Shown: positions 26,101-39,333 of the stretch, in pieces
Layout: each line of letters begins with the position of its first letter
Numbering within the stretch: position 1 is the first letter of the stretch
Origin: Pseudoscleropodium purum
Lineage: Eukaryota > Streptophyta > Bryopsida > Hypnales > Brachytheciaceae
Assembly (NCBI GenBank): GCA_963969395.1
Contig: OZ017796.1
Location: 15,254,501-15,318,500, forward strand
DNA length: 64,000 bases
Direction: 5' to 3'
The notes under the pieces: generated by a model
Databases searched by the model: none
What the model was told of the DNA's origin: nothing
Seen by the model: the letters and a program-made list of their open reading frames with translations, nothing else
Program-made: the position numbers and the translations under genes

Positions 26101-26931
26101 AACATTCGGCACCAAAGTGCCGACCCTGCTATCCGATACGGTATTGCACATTCTAGCTCTACGCACTGACATCGTTGGGTTGAGATCCTGATGATCATGT
26201 GCATCCCTAGATGCACTAAGGAATCATACCAAATCTATAAGGTTTCCAGGTGCTATTACCTGCATCTTCTTTCTTGTGCTCCTGTCGTTGGAGTTCATTT
26301 TGTCTTTCCAATCGCCGACGTTCATCTCGTTTATTAACCAGCACGTCGATCTCTTCATCATCCTCTTCATACATGCACCAGTGTTTCCATGCGAGGATCA
26401 CTGATGGTTCCCTGTCTTGCTCACCAACTTTTTTCTGTGCATCAGCTCTCCTTCGTTTAGTGCAATTCCCTGTGAATGCCCTGTGCAACTCCTCTTTCAC
26501 GGGGCTTAAATGGTTTTGAGACTTCAATCGCAAAGATCTCTTGCGTTTAAAGCAAACGGTGTCGGATTCATCAGGACTGTCATCCAATACGAGAGTTACG
26601 TTCTGATCACCGTGCTTTACCTCTAGAACTTGGGTAGCATCCTCCTCTCCAGAATCGAACTCGAAGGTGGTCCCGGTCACTGTACCTGTTCCCGCACCGG
26701 TGCTGGTGCCGGTCCCAGTCCCCGTCCCTCTGTCCATCGGCCTCAAGAAGCTTCTTAGACTGTAAGGCTTCTCGTGGTTGGGACTAATAGTGGCCTTCTT
26801 TCGAGTACCCCCACCGTTACCAAGAAGTTGCCTCTTTTTGCCAGGAGTCGACATTGATGGCACATCAGTTTCAGGGTCTTCTTCACGTGCACCAAGCACA
26901 GTGCCCCGAAGATGCATTCTGTGGCCCCCAG
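23172..26931 (-). CDS. SIM-rich disordered protein with C-terminal UBZ4 zinc finger
   Basis: Four phase-consistent exons: 26260-26931, 24338-25151, 23559-24157 and 23172-23272 (TAG), all introns GT..AG. From the ATG at 26917 the product is 723 aa. A further 5' exon at 28065-28233 (starting MEDSATTATT) splices in phase and would give 784 aa, but its donor is weak and the true start is open. Most of the chain is disordered and acidic. It has a Gly-Thr repeat (64-83), basic patches (124-130, 154-157) and a charged helix (196-216). Four SUMO-interaction-like motifs are visible: VTLVLDD (107-113), IDVLV after an acidic run (190-194), VIVDLDE (437-443) and VIELSDEEED (538-547). The end is CPVC (696-699) and HIDKC (715-719), the CCHC pattern of Rad18-type UBZ fingers with a slightly long spacer. 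No RING, nuclease or helicase domain is seen. A role in SUMO/ubiquitin signalling, perhaps DNA repair, is inference. Confidence 0.72.
25488..25965 (-). mobile_element. Foldback family I copy inside an intron
   Basis: Inverted copy of the element at 37250-37862. Shared blocks include GAGACAATTTGAAGATGAGA, GAACTTCAAACCTCATTT and, in the other arm, TACCTCCTACCACCCTA. It lies wholly within the 1.1-kb intron (25152-26259) of the SIM/UBZ gene and explains why that intron is much larger than the next two. Confidence 0.75.
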
Positions 26932-28612
26932 CTGAAAACGTTATCAACAACTTGTGCGTACAAGCTCCTGCACTGGCCTCTCTATAACTCGCACCTCAGC
27001 AGCAAAATCGCATCTAAACGCAAGGTTGAGCACTAGCGTCAATCCAAGTCATGCATGCTGCCATTTCTATCTCGCAATCAGGAAACTCTGATACTCAATG
27101 GTTGTATTCTACTTGGTTCACATATCATCCTTACTGTAGGAGGCATACAGCACCTCCAACTTCAATCCTCCCTGACATTTCATAATGAATAAAAAAGACC
27201 CAAACAGATTGCTCATGAAAATGTGGACACACGCCTTGATTCCTCCATGTCATCCTCACGACCAAAAGGATTTGAATAGAGATTCTTTCACATAGATTCA
27301 GCTCTGCCTTCATGGCATCATCACAGACGAACTACCAAATTATTTCTCCGGATCAAGACAATCGGAATCTCCATATGTACAACTCCAGAACCATTAGAGC
27401 TGAGATTTACCTTATTAACTAAAGTTCCTTTGTCTTTGACCGCACCATCCTTATAGGCACGAAACCCAATGAGAACACTTCTGAATTCACTTCAAACTCA
27501 CAGAACATCTAAACTATACAAGATTTCAACCCGACTGATAGACCAAAACGCTGCACATCGTACAACCCAATCCAAGACTCGTCATCAATCCAGTCATCTC
27601 AATACGAAGGCCATGCGACACCCTACACACGGACACAGAGCCACGCAGAACTCTCTATTCTTAAAGTGCCAAAATTGGAAAGAGAAAGAATCAAAAGCGA
27701 AATCGACATTACCACAACCTGAGTTAAATTCACCGAACTATTAATTAGTCCCTATCCTCACCCGCAGCGAGAACCCTAAAACCCGCAAGATCAATCACAG
27801 ATTCCCAGCGTCCTGCTCTCTCACCACCGTAACCAATGCAGAAATTCAAACAACAATAAACGCTCGCCCTACCAATTTCCTATTTCCAGATCCCATTTCA
27901 ACCTAACCAGGCCAAATTCAAGCAGACGCACCTCAAGACAACAATCCATACCACAAGATCCGACGCAGCAACCGTCAATTCTCTACAAACACAGACAAAG
28001 CAGCCAGGCAGACCAGACAAAGCAAACCACCAATGACTGAACAAAATGTAGACGCAACCCTAACTTGATGATGTGAAAGCAAAACTGACCAGGGGCTGGA
28101 ACCGGACGAGCGGGTGACGATGGTGATGTAATTGGTGAGCATGATGAGATAGAGTAGCAGCTGCAAGATAATCCCGGAGCGAGAGGAAGCAAAGGACTTG
28201 CAACGTAGTGGCCGTCGTCGCCGAATCTTCCATAACCTTAACGTCAAAAGAGTTGGAAACAAAATCGTCGTGTTCAGTCAAAAGGGAACGAAATCAATCC
28301 GGATCGAGCACATTCTGAAGAAACTCGCAAACACCACCACAGCAACAGGAGAGGCGAAGGTGCGGAAGCGCATTGCAACAAAGCAACGGCTCAAAAATGA
28401 GCAATGGAAAGACGGAGCAACGAGTTGCAGGAAAGCCAAACCAGCACGACAGGCCAACGAAGGCTTTGGAAAACTCATCATCGTGGATGAAACATATGAA
28501 ACTAGGATGAGGATACTATCACGGGGTCTGGATGAAACTTCCGTGAAGAGGTCAGCGAAAGGCATAGAGAGTAAAAATCCTTGATTGGTCTGTGGTCTGT
28601 GGCTAATCGTAT
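26932..28612 (-). promoter_or_regulatory. 5' region of the SIM/UBZ gene
   Basis: Moderately GC-rich DNA upstream of the first secure exon. It holds the candidate first exon 28065-28233 and an alternative strong donor (CTG|GTCAGT, about 28086) that would make the exon a 5' leader. A telobox-like AACCCTAAAACC is at about 27771. Both strands are open here for long stretches (28198-28584 plus, 28278-28565 minus), which reflects composition rather than proven coding. Confidence 0.4.
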
Positions 28613-28914
28613 CATTAGAAGAGTTTTGGGGGGTCCAGAAGCTGTTTCGGGCCTGTTCCTCTGCAGCTGTTTCCCGCAGTGAGGGGAATGGCCCGCTGTC
28701 AGAATTTTTTTTTCATAAATTAAATAAATAAAAATAAATAAATAAAGTCTCTAAATGCAAAAAATAAAAATTTTAAAAAATAAAAATAAAATAAAAATTG
28801 GTCAATGACGTGGTAGGGTCTCGGCCACATCAGACTATTGTGCCGACCCTGTTTCCTACGTTCGCAGGCTATGATAACTCGCAAGCATCCGAAAGCCCCA
28901 AAAATCTTTTAATG
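28613..28914 (+). mobile_element. MITE family A, copy 2
   Basis: Ends CATTAGAAGAGTTTTGGGG and CCCCAAAAATCTTTTAATG. The interior carries TGACGTGG, TCTCGGCCACATC, GCAGTGAGGGGAATGGCCCG and CGCAGGCTATGATAACTCGC, matching copies 1 and 3. It sits about 380 bp upstream of the candidate first exon of the SIM/UBZ gene, so in its promoter side. Confidence 0.85.
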
Positions 28915-30301
28915 ATATACCGGTGTGCCCCTTGCTGTTGCCATGGTCAAAATAAAAGTAAAAATAATTTTTCAATTTTTCAATTCATAAGAACTTCGAA
29001 ATTCAATATCTTTCACATTGTATGGTCCAATGCCATGAAATAAAGCCCTTGCACCTCTCCTTGTAGAGAGCTTTCAAGAATGCAAACATGGGACTCATGC
29101 TCTAGGAGATCTCAACAAATAAAGCAAAATAAACATCATAATTTAAGGTAAAGATGGTACAATGTTTCTTATAGAATGGATGTAGTTCCATTGACACTAT
29201 TAGCAATGGTTTTGTTTTAATCTTATAACTCGTGCTGCATCAAAAACACAAGGTAGCTTTTTTGTCCTTCTATTCATCTTTGTCACCAATTTTTGAATCT
29301 ACAATTGTTGAAAATACATCGTCTTCTTTCAATGCAATGGCTAACTCCACCCTCCAAGCTCAAAAATCTTTTATCTCCTAAAGCTCAACTCTATGATCTT
29401 CAAACCAAAAATCATAAGTTTGGAGCACTTCAAATTCAAGGTAAGTGGACAATTGCTCAAAAGTCCACCGATCATGAAACAAAGAATTGCAATGTCATCT
29501 AGAGAAACATTTGCCTCAAAAAATAACAAGGATCTTAGCTGCAATCAAGAATGGCTTAGGAACACAAGTACTAGATGTAGTAGTATAAAATCTAGAATCT
29601 TATTAGTTGAATCTTCAACATTGCCATATTGGCATTTTTTATTTGGGCTTTAAGTTGGTTCATGGGTTAAGGTAGGGATAAAAAGCCATGGGATATGGGA
29701 TGGATAAAACCAACGGTATACTACAAGATATCAACGATGAAAATGACTCTTAATTTCAAATTCAACCTATTAATCATCAATCCAACCTCATCATGAAAAC
29801 AAAGCAAATTTCAACCATATAGATCATCAATCCCACTTTTCCACCACGACATAAAATGAGGCTAAGCAATGTCTATGCTGCTTGAAACAACAAAGTTTAT
29901 ACAAAAAAATCACAAGTCACATTAGACAAGTCTTCAAAGCCTTTTCCAAACTCCAACTCTCTCGTTGAACTTTGGTTTGATGCCATCGAAGCATCACAAA
30001 TTCAAATGATATGAGTTATAGATTTTTGAAAAAGCAACACAATTTTCTACTTCTAATAAAAATCTCATATCATTTTAGCACTTTGTCCAATTTTTATAGT
30101 CACCCAAAATTTTGGCCTTTAAAATTAAAGGCAATACACCCTCTTTTATTTTAATACTCACAACTCACTTACATGAACTCCAAATACAATGAATGATAGT
30201 TTCATAGAAGTTTAATAAAAAATTTGCAGTATCTCAATTTTTTATTGTAAGCAAAAGACTTGTCCATCTTTTTTTTTATCATATGAAGTCTCTATCTTTT
30301 T

Positions 30302-30335
30302 CTAAACCCTAAACCCTAAACCCTTAAACCCTAAA
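30302..30335. repeat. Short interstitial telomeric tract
   Basis: About 4.5 units of CCCTAAA, one with an extra T, inside AT-rich spacer near the dispersed repeat copy. This is the plant-type telomere motif, far too short to be a chromosome end. It most likely arose from repair or a mobile element. Confidence 0.9.
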
Positions 30336-33300
30336 GCAATAGACCTTCCTTCAATCAAACTAACACAACTTTTGATGTGCCAATTCAAAATCAAACAAGT
30401 ATGATCATTTTTAAAATATAATTATGATAGACAATTATTTTGGTTTTCATTCCAAAATTTGCAAAATACAATACAATATGGCTCCTCAAGCATTGAGACC
30501 TTACAAACAACAATAAAAAAAAGATGATGAATAATGTCCATTTTTTCTTTACCTTAATCACACAAGTTAAATGACCTTAAGTCATATCTTGTCCATGTGT
30601 CTCCTTTAACATCCATTAGTCATTAATTTTAGCCATAAGACTAATTTCATATCCTTATTTAGAATATAAATTATTCCAAAATTACTAAAAGACAAACTAT
30701 TTGTATATTCTCTTCTTATAGCTTGATACACACAAAATCATACTTGATGAATACTTCAAGAATAAAAAAAACTAAAGATTAATGTATATATAATAGAGGT
30801 AAAAAATAGGAGTTTCAATTGAATTATCATTCCATCTACAAAAACTTAAAAATAATTTGACATTATCAGCAATATAATCTACACAATCCACTTAAATTAA
30901 AAGATTGATTAGTCCCTCTAGCCATTGTTGATGACTACAAATCCTTAATAGACTTGACCTTGCAATAGTATTATTTGTCATTTAAATCTTCAAAATATCC
31001 TTTAAACATCAATTTATGGTTTTCGAACTCAATGCATTCAACATGCAACAAGATCACTAATGCTTGAGCATCACATTGAAGATTTTTGTGACATCATTGC
31101 TTCATGGAAGATTGTTTTGGTAATCGAAATGAACTTCATCTTGTAGCTGCACATGCAACAATAAAAGACCTAACAACAATAAAGTTTGATTTAGAAGTTG
31201 CAATAAAAAAACTCAAATTAATGCTCTAGTTGAGATTTTCCATTTTGAAACTTAGAAAAAAAACACTCCAATTTGACTAATATATATATATAATATAACA
31301 ATGAAGCTTTTGAATGTATATTTTTCTTTATAATTTGTGTATTACCACAATGAAAAGACATCACCGTGAAGCCACTTTAAATGATGTCATCTCATTCACA
31401 ATACTATGATAATCAAAATTCATTTAAATAATATATATACATATTTTTATATAATACATACATTTACAATATGACAGCAATGTCTTTGTGTCTATTTGCA
31501 AGATCGAAATATGGTCTTCTTATTATTGAAGGCGAAACCTTTAGCTCTCCTAATATAGTAATCATGAACCAAAAATCCATTGCTATGGTCCTTCATATTG
31601 CCAAGATGTTTTCTCTAAATTTTGGAATAGATCAATTTCCACAAGCAACAAGATTAGTTCCTCTCCGCCCTCTTTTCTACAAACATTGATCACCTCCAAC
31701 ATGTCGTAGTCCTATGTATGTATTTGTACCATAAATAAACCTGGAAATAATTAATCTACAATACCACCATCAAATTGCTTCCCTTTGGCCTACCCTATTA
31801 TAGCTTTAGATTGGCTTAAGTACTAAGGTGGGGATAAGAATCACGGGATACATGACTAGTAGAACCGAAAATATACCACAACATACCATCGGTCAAAATG
31901 GCTTCTCAATTTCAAATTCATGGTTTGATGGTCACAATTATAGCTCCACCACAAGAACATAGAAAGTCTCAATCATGTAGGTCATTACCTCCACTCGTCA
32001 CTAGGATAAAAAAAATGGAGCTAGCAATGGTTCGATCCACATCACCGGCAACAACAACAATTTACAAAGCGTAAAATGAAGTCTTCAAACTAGGCCATGG
32101 CATCCCAAGTTCAAACAATTAGCTTAAAAGCAATTGAAACCCACAAAATATCTCTAAATAGACTCCATTTATACTTCTCTAACTAAAATCAACACAAGAT
32201 ATAGTAAGGAATTACTCCAATTTTTTTCTTTTCTTAAATTGTGATAATTTCAAAAACAACTCCAAATTTACCTCAGTAATTATCTTAATAACTTCCAATA
32301 TTATCACAACAACTATCCTAATAACTTCTAAAATTATCCCAATAATTATTTTTGTAACTTCAAAAAGTTATTTTAGTGATTGATTTAGTAAAAATTATAA
32401 TTATTGAAGTAAATGGTCCATTGACTTTAAAAAGTCAATAAATCTTTATCCCTCTTGTTTTGCCAAGCTATCAATGCTTGAAGAACATCAACAAAGACTT
32501 ACAAAAACAACTTTCAAAACTTTGCTTCAACTTCCAAACTTTTAAATGCTATAACTTCTTTAATTTTTGGTAAGTTTTAGCAATTTTATAGATTTGGAAA
32601 TGCTACAACAAGTTTTAGTATTTATAACACAAAATATCCACCTTGATAGTCTTAAAATACAAAATCAGCACATTTGAATGTTTGGACTAGCACAAATGAG
32701 GGTTTTGATCAACTATCTTACTTAAACTCACATTATTTCAATAGTTTGTATTGAAATTTATTGAAACTTGTTTCTAAGGAATTCTTTCACCAAAGAGCTT
32801 CTTCTCAAATCTTCTTGGCACCCTTGAAATCTTTGTAAGACCTTCCAACTCCACATTAGTACTTCCAACATTCAAAACTTCAAAGCTTGAATCATCTTTG
32901 CTTCCGCATGTCACCATCAATGCCTTCAATACTGTAGATAGCCTATTAGGGTGTGAATTTTGATTTTTTGGAGGTGTTTTTGAATGCAAATTGTGTGTGT
33001 TTTGTAATTTTTGGTGGGAATTCATGCTATTTTGTGGTGGAATTGCCAAGTTGGGTGAGTAATTAAAGTGGGTGAAGATTGTGCATGGGTCCAAGTCAAT
33101 GTGAACGGAGGCGATTTGCAATTGGGGTTAAGTCGGAACATTTGGCAGTAGTTGATTGCCAATTGGGAGATTTTTAGAGATGATACAGCTTGCCAAGTCG
33201 GATTGCGGTTGTATAGGTTGAGGCGGTTCCAAGTTGGTGGTTAGTTGAGTGTCGTTGTAGTTTTGGTAACCGCCAGTTTGGATCCTATTAGGTTCGGTTT

Positions 33301-36300
33301 TGAAGCTATTTGATTTTACCCAGTGTTGAAGGAGAGTCCGCTGCGAGTCCCAGCCATGAGCTGCGTTTTTTTTGTTTTCATGAATGTGTGTTTGATTGTT
33401 TGGTGTGTATGAGAATTTGTGTCAAGTCGGAGAGGCTTGTGTATGATGTTTGGACGTGAGTGCAAATTGAAAATCTGTCATTGGATAATTGAGAAGGAAG
33501 TTTACTATGTTTAATGGGAATCGAGAGTGAAATGGTTTGAGTCCAAGTTGGATGCGGGCAGAACAGTGGAAGTTGGAATGTAATATCCTAATCGGTGATG
33601 TGGAGATGAAGTGGAATAAGGGATGTGAATCCTAATAGTTGAGTGTGAATTGCAAGTTGAAACTAAAATTGTAAAATGGTGATTTGTTCACCAATTCGAA
33701 AATAAGAAACATGTTCAAACCGAATTGAGTGTTTCATTGTGTATGATTTAATGAATGATTTAATGTGCACATGTGTTTATGGAATTATTTGAGAACGGAG
33801 TATGATGGTGTTAGCCAAACTATGTGTGAGTGAATTATGCAATGTCATTGTAGATTGAGTGGTTATTAATTTTTCAAATTGGGTCATAGTCTTCTATTTT
33901 GGGATTGTACTTCCTATTTTAGGAATTAATTCCATTAGCATAAATTTCCTACTTGACAATCTCCCTTGAAACGAACTTATTATACTAATAGGGTAGTTTC
34001 CGAATAGGTCATTATCCTCCTTCAACAAATACCCAAACAACAACTGAAACCTTCCAAACAACTCTAGTGCTTTAATACCAACACCTTGCTCATTCTCTTC
34101 TAGTAATAAGCATCTCAAACACTCCCAAATGCTTATACTCTATTGTAATTAGACTAGTCTTATATACAATTCCATCATTTACAATCAACCCTTAAGATAT
34201 ACCATCTCTTAACACTCTATAAAACCTTCATATACAAAACTTGAAAAAAATAAATAAGCAAAGAGTCGGCTTAGAGTTACAATCACCCCAAAAGAGCCTC
34301 AAAATAGCTCTATTCACACCTTCTATAGCCTCAAAACACTAGTCTAGCCCCCTAATGACTAATGCATGGCTAATTCGGCTATACAAAGCCTACAAGTAAC
34401 TTCTGTCAAACCTTACAAAGCCTAATAACTTCCCATCATCAAAAAATATGATAACATTCATTTAAAAAATGACTTATTTCAATGGTAAATTTAATTATTT
34501 TTAATAAATCATATCTTCATATTAAAAAAAATAAGAACTTCATTATATAGACTTGATAATTTAATTTAGAGGTTTAACATATAAGGTTCAAAAGAATTTA
34601 CTTACATATTTTGCATCAAGTCAACTAGTCTTGTAAGATCTCTATTTTAATAATAAGTTGAAAATACTTGTAGTCTTGGCAAGATCTATTCGCTTTTGCA
34701 ATTACTCAAACTATAAATAATTTTGTGTTGTGTTAGATTTCATTTGTTAGGAATTTTTTTAACTTGAAAACCCAATTTAAACTACTTGGTTCTATATAAT
34801 TGAGTTTGGACAATTCCATATTATAATTTAATATGTTAGAGTACTAACATTTCAAATTCTCATAATTTACAAGCAATTGTAAGTTTGAGTCAAAGAAGTG
34901 CAATGTTTTTGAAAAACTTAAATAATATTTGTTTAAGAAAGAATGGACTTTTGTTCATTCATATTTTGAAAAGGACATTGCATATCTAAGTTTTATTTTA
35001 TTTTTAAAGATTGAATGAATTATATTTACCAAAATATTTTTAGACAACTTTGGTTTATATAATTATAATTGCATTTAAAATAAAAATTGGGATTTTAAAG
35101 TAGAAGTCTTCTTTAAATTTCAAATGATCTTTAATGCATGATATTGTTTAATCTAATATTGTATAATATTATAATATCAATTACAAATATAGTTAATACA
35201 AAATGGTTACAAAACTCTCAACACTAACAAATTAAATACATTTAAACAATTATAAACACTAGATTGGATGTTTATAAATAATGTGGCTCATAAATACAAT
35301 CACAAATGTTAGTATTAGAGTAACAAAACTCTAATTATTGTCAAGTATTAATGTAACATTATTGTGTAAGTGTAAATAATTATTTATAATGTTTACTTAT
35401 AAGGTTAACAATACTTAAAATAAATGTTTAGATGAAATTTATTAAGTATAAACAAACCATCAAACATAAAATAAATCAAAATTTAGCTATAATCCCTTTA
35501 TGTAAGCAAAATATGTATATCATAAAATGAAGTCTTTTCACCTTCTTGAATTCATTCTTTTAGCAAATTGGTATTCTAATTTTTTTAAATATTTTTAATA
35601 TAATAATATTTATTTTTTATATAAAATAATTTTACAAATTTAATTAAGGCATAAAAGTCTCATCATTCCAAAATTGGCAATTGTTAACACCTATGACAAG
35701 ATTCTCTAACTCATTCAAATCACTCGTTAAATATATCATTGCTAGTACAAATGTCATTTAACTAATTATAGTTTTTTTGACTTTTGGTGCACAAGTGATT
35801 TGTCCATTATCTCCACCTAAGTTTTCTAATTGTAGTGTATTGGTGACCTATCCATTATCTTAATTCTTAGACACTAACCATAAAAATACATGTCTATCAA
35901 TCAATTGTTCATCCATTACTATCTAATATATACACCCAAAGTACATTAGAAATATCAAATATAATAGAATTTGGAAAATTATTGGCATTGGAGTGAAAGA
36001 GAGGAAGCTTTCCATCAAGAGAATCTATGTGGAAAAAGTTTGAATAGCTATCTAATTTGAAAAGTAAACAAATACCACAAGGGTGAACAATATAGCCTCT
36101 TGCAATGTAGCTTTTAGATTATTTTTTAGAATACATTCGTTATTAATATTTATCATTTTTAATGGAATTTAAATTTATATAATTTAATGAATTTCTATTG
36201 AAAAAAATTTAACTTCCAAATGTTTAGAATTAATTTTACCTCCACACCAATTGCATGGAAAAATGAAGAATACCATCATATATTTATTTATAGTAGACAA

Positions 36301-37249
36301 TTGTCCTCTCTATACTAAGAAGGTATTATGCTTTGCTAGATGCACAAGAACCTAATTAGTTAATTGAAGGATTGGAGTTGGTTGAAGAGCCATAAGGTAA
36401 CTATAGCTAAAATTGCACAAATAAGCAATTCAACATGATTTTTATTATTATATTGAAAAACTTTCTATGGGATCTTGTTGGTAGTTAAAAGGGGATTTTA
36501 GGTTCTCTTAGAATGCATTTTTTGAACATTGTGTGAACAAACTAAAAATTTTCTAAGTGTTAAAAACTAGTTTTAGGACAACCAACTATAAATTCTCATA
36601 GAAAGCAAAAGTACATTTAAAGCAAGAATCTAAATTGTGTAATTTTAGAAAGTGGTCAAAATTAGGTGTAGTTATCTTAAAAGACCTATTTTGTTCATAG
36701 TAAGGCAAATGTTCCTGTTGTTTTAAGGATGCAAGAGGGCCCCTTGCAACATTGGTAAATAATATTGTCATAATGTCAAGTTGAACTTTCAAGTCAGATT
36801 TGTCACCATTCCATTCGATAGTCAAAAATGTATTACAACTCATAACACAATCCCTCTTTTTACACCTTTAGATTTGTGAAAAGTACAAATATGGATGTCT
36901 GTGATGTACTATTAGACTTAGCATTGTGTCCCATAATCATCATACAACCCATTTATGTACACAAGTTAGTTGATCATTGGAAACAGAAAGGCAAGTTGTG
37001 GTCCATGTATAACTTGGGGTTACTTTAGAATTATGAATACCTAATAAGGCAAGTTGTAAAATAGAGTGGTAATTAGTATGCCCAATATGTACTGGAGTTA
37101 TTTTTGAGCCCTCTTCCTATGGCCTTGGCACCTACCAAAACTTGTGTAGGCTATAGAATTTATTCCAACGTTATTCAAAAGTCACTAATAGTCTTGAAAT
37201 TGACTTCAACCAAAATGAAACTAAAATATCACTTCTATAAATGAATTAA

Positions 37250-37862
37250 GGAGAGAAGACAAGTTCTTTATAAAAATGGATGGTAGGAGGTAAAACAACC
37301 CATGTGGGATATGTAAATTAAGAATAGTAAGATTTCAACCCCTCTTGCCTAAGTAGTTAAAAGGTAGAAATGGTATTCAATGTAGAACTTTATACTTCAT
37401 TTAAGTATAATAGAATAACTTATCCTAAAAAAAATTGAACTAAGAAAAGTTGGAAAATCAAGCCGAATTTCATCTCCAAAAATCCATTTAATATTTCAAG
37501 ACTCCAATCAAAAGTTATAGACAAATTTGAGAGAACGGTTGGAAGGGATATTTTCTTTGACAATTTCAAACATCCTCTATAAATTATGTCCATGACTTTT
37601 TTTGGAGTCTCAAAATCACAAACAAGTTTGTAAAGATGGAATTTAGATTTGATTTCAAAGCTTTTAAGGTTCAAATTTTTTTTTAAACATTATTTTAGTA
37701 TGCCTAAATGAGGTTTGAAGTTCTAAATTAGATACAATTCTTGCATTTTGACAATGAGTGGTCAAATTCTCATCTTCAAATTGTCTCATAATCTTTGGCA
37801 GTTCATGATGGATAATGGCTTTCATTATAAATACCACCTCTCTAATTTCCATTATTACACAA
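37250..37862 (+). mobile_element. Foldback family I, most complete copy
   Basis: The two halves are inverted repeats of each other, about 300 nt each and diverged. The left half has ATTCAATGTAGAACTTTATA then CTTCATTTAAGTATAATAG. The right half has the complement, CTATTTTAGTATGCC-like then AAATGAGGTTTGAAGTTCTA. Copies at 25488-25965 and 19568-19885. Open frames here are short and belong to no known family. Confidence 0.7.
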
Positions 37863-38441
37863 AAAACAATAAATTATTTCTTTCACTACATGTTGAATAT
37901 GGTGGTAGATTGTGAAATGACATTTGTTGATTGACTCAATTGATTGCCATTGAATTTTTTCAATTTTTGGCAAACTATATATTTGTTCATTTGTAGATTA
38001 GGTTGTCTGGTCCTAGAATCACTTAATTTTCATTATAAATGATGAATTTTTTTGTGATTATGTCTGGTAATTGATTTGCAACCTCTAGTTATGGGGAATA
38101 AGGTAGGAGGCTCTTGAATGGTGCATGTAAGGAAAGATTGGTGTCTCTACACAAATCTGTAGAGCCAGAAGTGTAAATTTTTTTTGGTAAAGGAAGCAAT
38201 AGAAAAACAATGTATCCCAAATTTTTCATAATTTTTGGAGCCGAATTGAAATAAATACAGATTATTTAAGGCATATGGCCATAGGCCACTATTCCTGTTT
38301 GTAGGTACAGCAATAATAAATCCAAACATGACTTTGAATAAGCTTACAACAATGCAATCCAATAAAAAAATGTAAACAATGCTTTGCATGATTAGTTTCA
38401 ATCAAATAAGTAAGCACTTAATAAATAAAAAAGTGAAGTAT

Positions 38442-39333
38442 TTAACCCTTAAAGGTCGGGCACTATGTTTTCACCACAAATGCTTAAAAATTGTCATTTT
38501 CAATACAAGCACCAAAATTTAGATGAAAAATATTTTTGGACACATATAATCATAGGATCTTGTAGTAAACTAATTTAAAAAGATGTAGAAAAATTTCAGA
38601 ATTTTCCATTGTGTAGATTGTAAGATATTAACGTTTGAAGGGACAAAAATCATTTTTGGGGCCTTGTGAAAATATGGGCAACTACACTTCACAAGGTCTC
38701 ATTTGTACTAAAAAATGTCTAAAATGGTGGTTATTCTTTAGATTCATTCTTCAAAGCAATTTGTCTACATGCTTGAAAATTTTTAGATCATTTGGAATTA
38801 CACAACATATAGGGAAAAATAGTAAGTAGAAAGAAGTTTAAAGTGATTCAAACCACTAAAATATTAAAAGTTCAATTATTGAATTGAAAAATTCCAATTC
38901 TAAATGTGGAAATGTAGTAATAAACAATCTACATCCTACATTTTTATTTTTTTCAAAAAAAAAAAAAAAAAAAAGTTAAATAAAGGACTCCAAAGTTTAT
39001 TTTAAAGTAGGGAATCTATAACTACCCACAAACTAGAACACCTCATAACTTTCATCTCATAAAACAAAATGAAATGATTCAAAGCTTTCTACATATATAT
39101 AAAAATTTAAGAAATTTTTGGGCTACCTATCGAATATTGAAAATGACATATCATGCAATAACTTTTGAACCATGTAGTCAAAAAGTTATGAAAATTGTTG
39201 GGTTTTAAAGCTACTCCCTTGGGCACATGTTGTGTGAGAATTTCAGCAAAAAGAAATAAACTTTTTTTTTGTAGTGAGTTGCCTAAAATTACTATGTTGC
39301 CAATAAAATGCAGTTTTGATCTTTAGAGGTTAA
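38442..39333. mobile_element. Family E copy 2, TTAA-bounded, 0.9 kb
   Basis: Flanked by TTAA at 38442-38445 and 39330-39333. Short imperfect terminal inverted repeats: CCCTTAAAGGTC at the left, and CCTCTAAAGATC read inward from the right. Collinear with 2096-3031. It contains a 20-nt A tract near 38960 and no ORF. TTAA plus CCY ends fit a piggyBac-type non-autonomous element. Confidence 0.75.

Larger units (their letters stand above)
28936..38441. other. Repeat-rich gene-free spacer (9.5 kb)
   Basis: AT-rich, no gene supported. 28936-29100 resembles 42988-43150. About 29640-30170 and 31795-32430 are direct copies of one dispersed repeat (GGGATAAAAAGCCATGGG / GGGATAAGAATCACGGG, then TCAATTTCAAATTCA), with an inverted copy at about 47800-48320. 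32774-33121 minus has an open frame with no convincing family match. 33120-33860 is unusually G/T-rich on the plus strand with no exon structure. 34200-36580 shows nothing recognisable. Confidence 0.55.

Noticed and set aside
28198..28584. 128-aa basic plus-strand frame
   Set aside because: No ATG at its start and it overlaps the candidate first exon of the SIM/UBZ gene on the other strand. Composition looks coding-like, but nothing else supports it.
32774..33121. 115-aa minus-strand frame considered as a decayed retrotransposon gag/protease piece
   Set aside because: No Asp-Ser/Thr-Gly motif, zinc knuckle, LTRs or primer-binding site could be found nearby.
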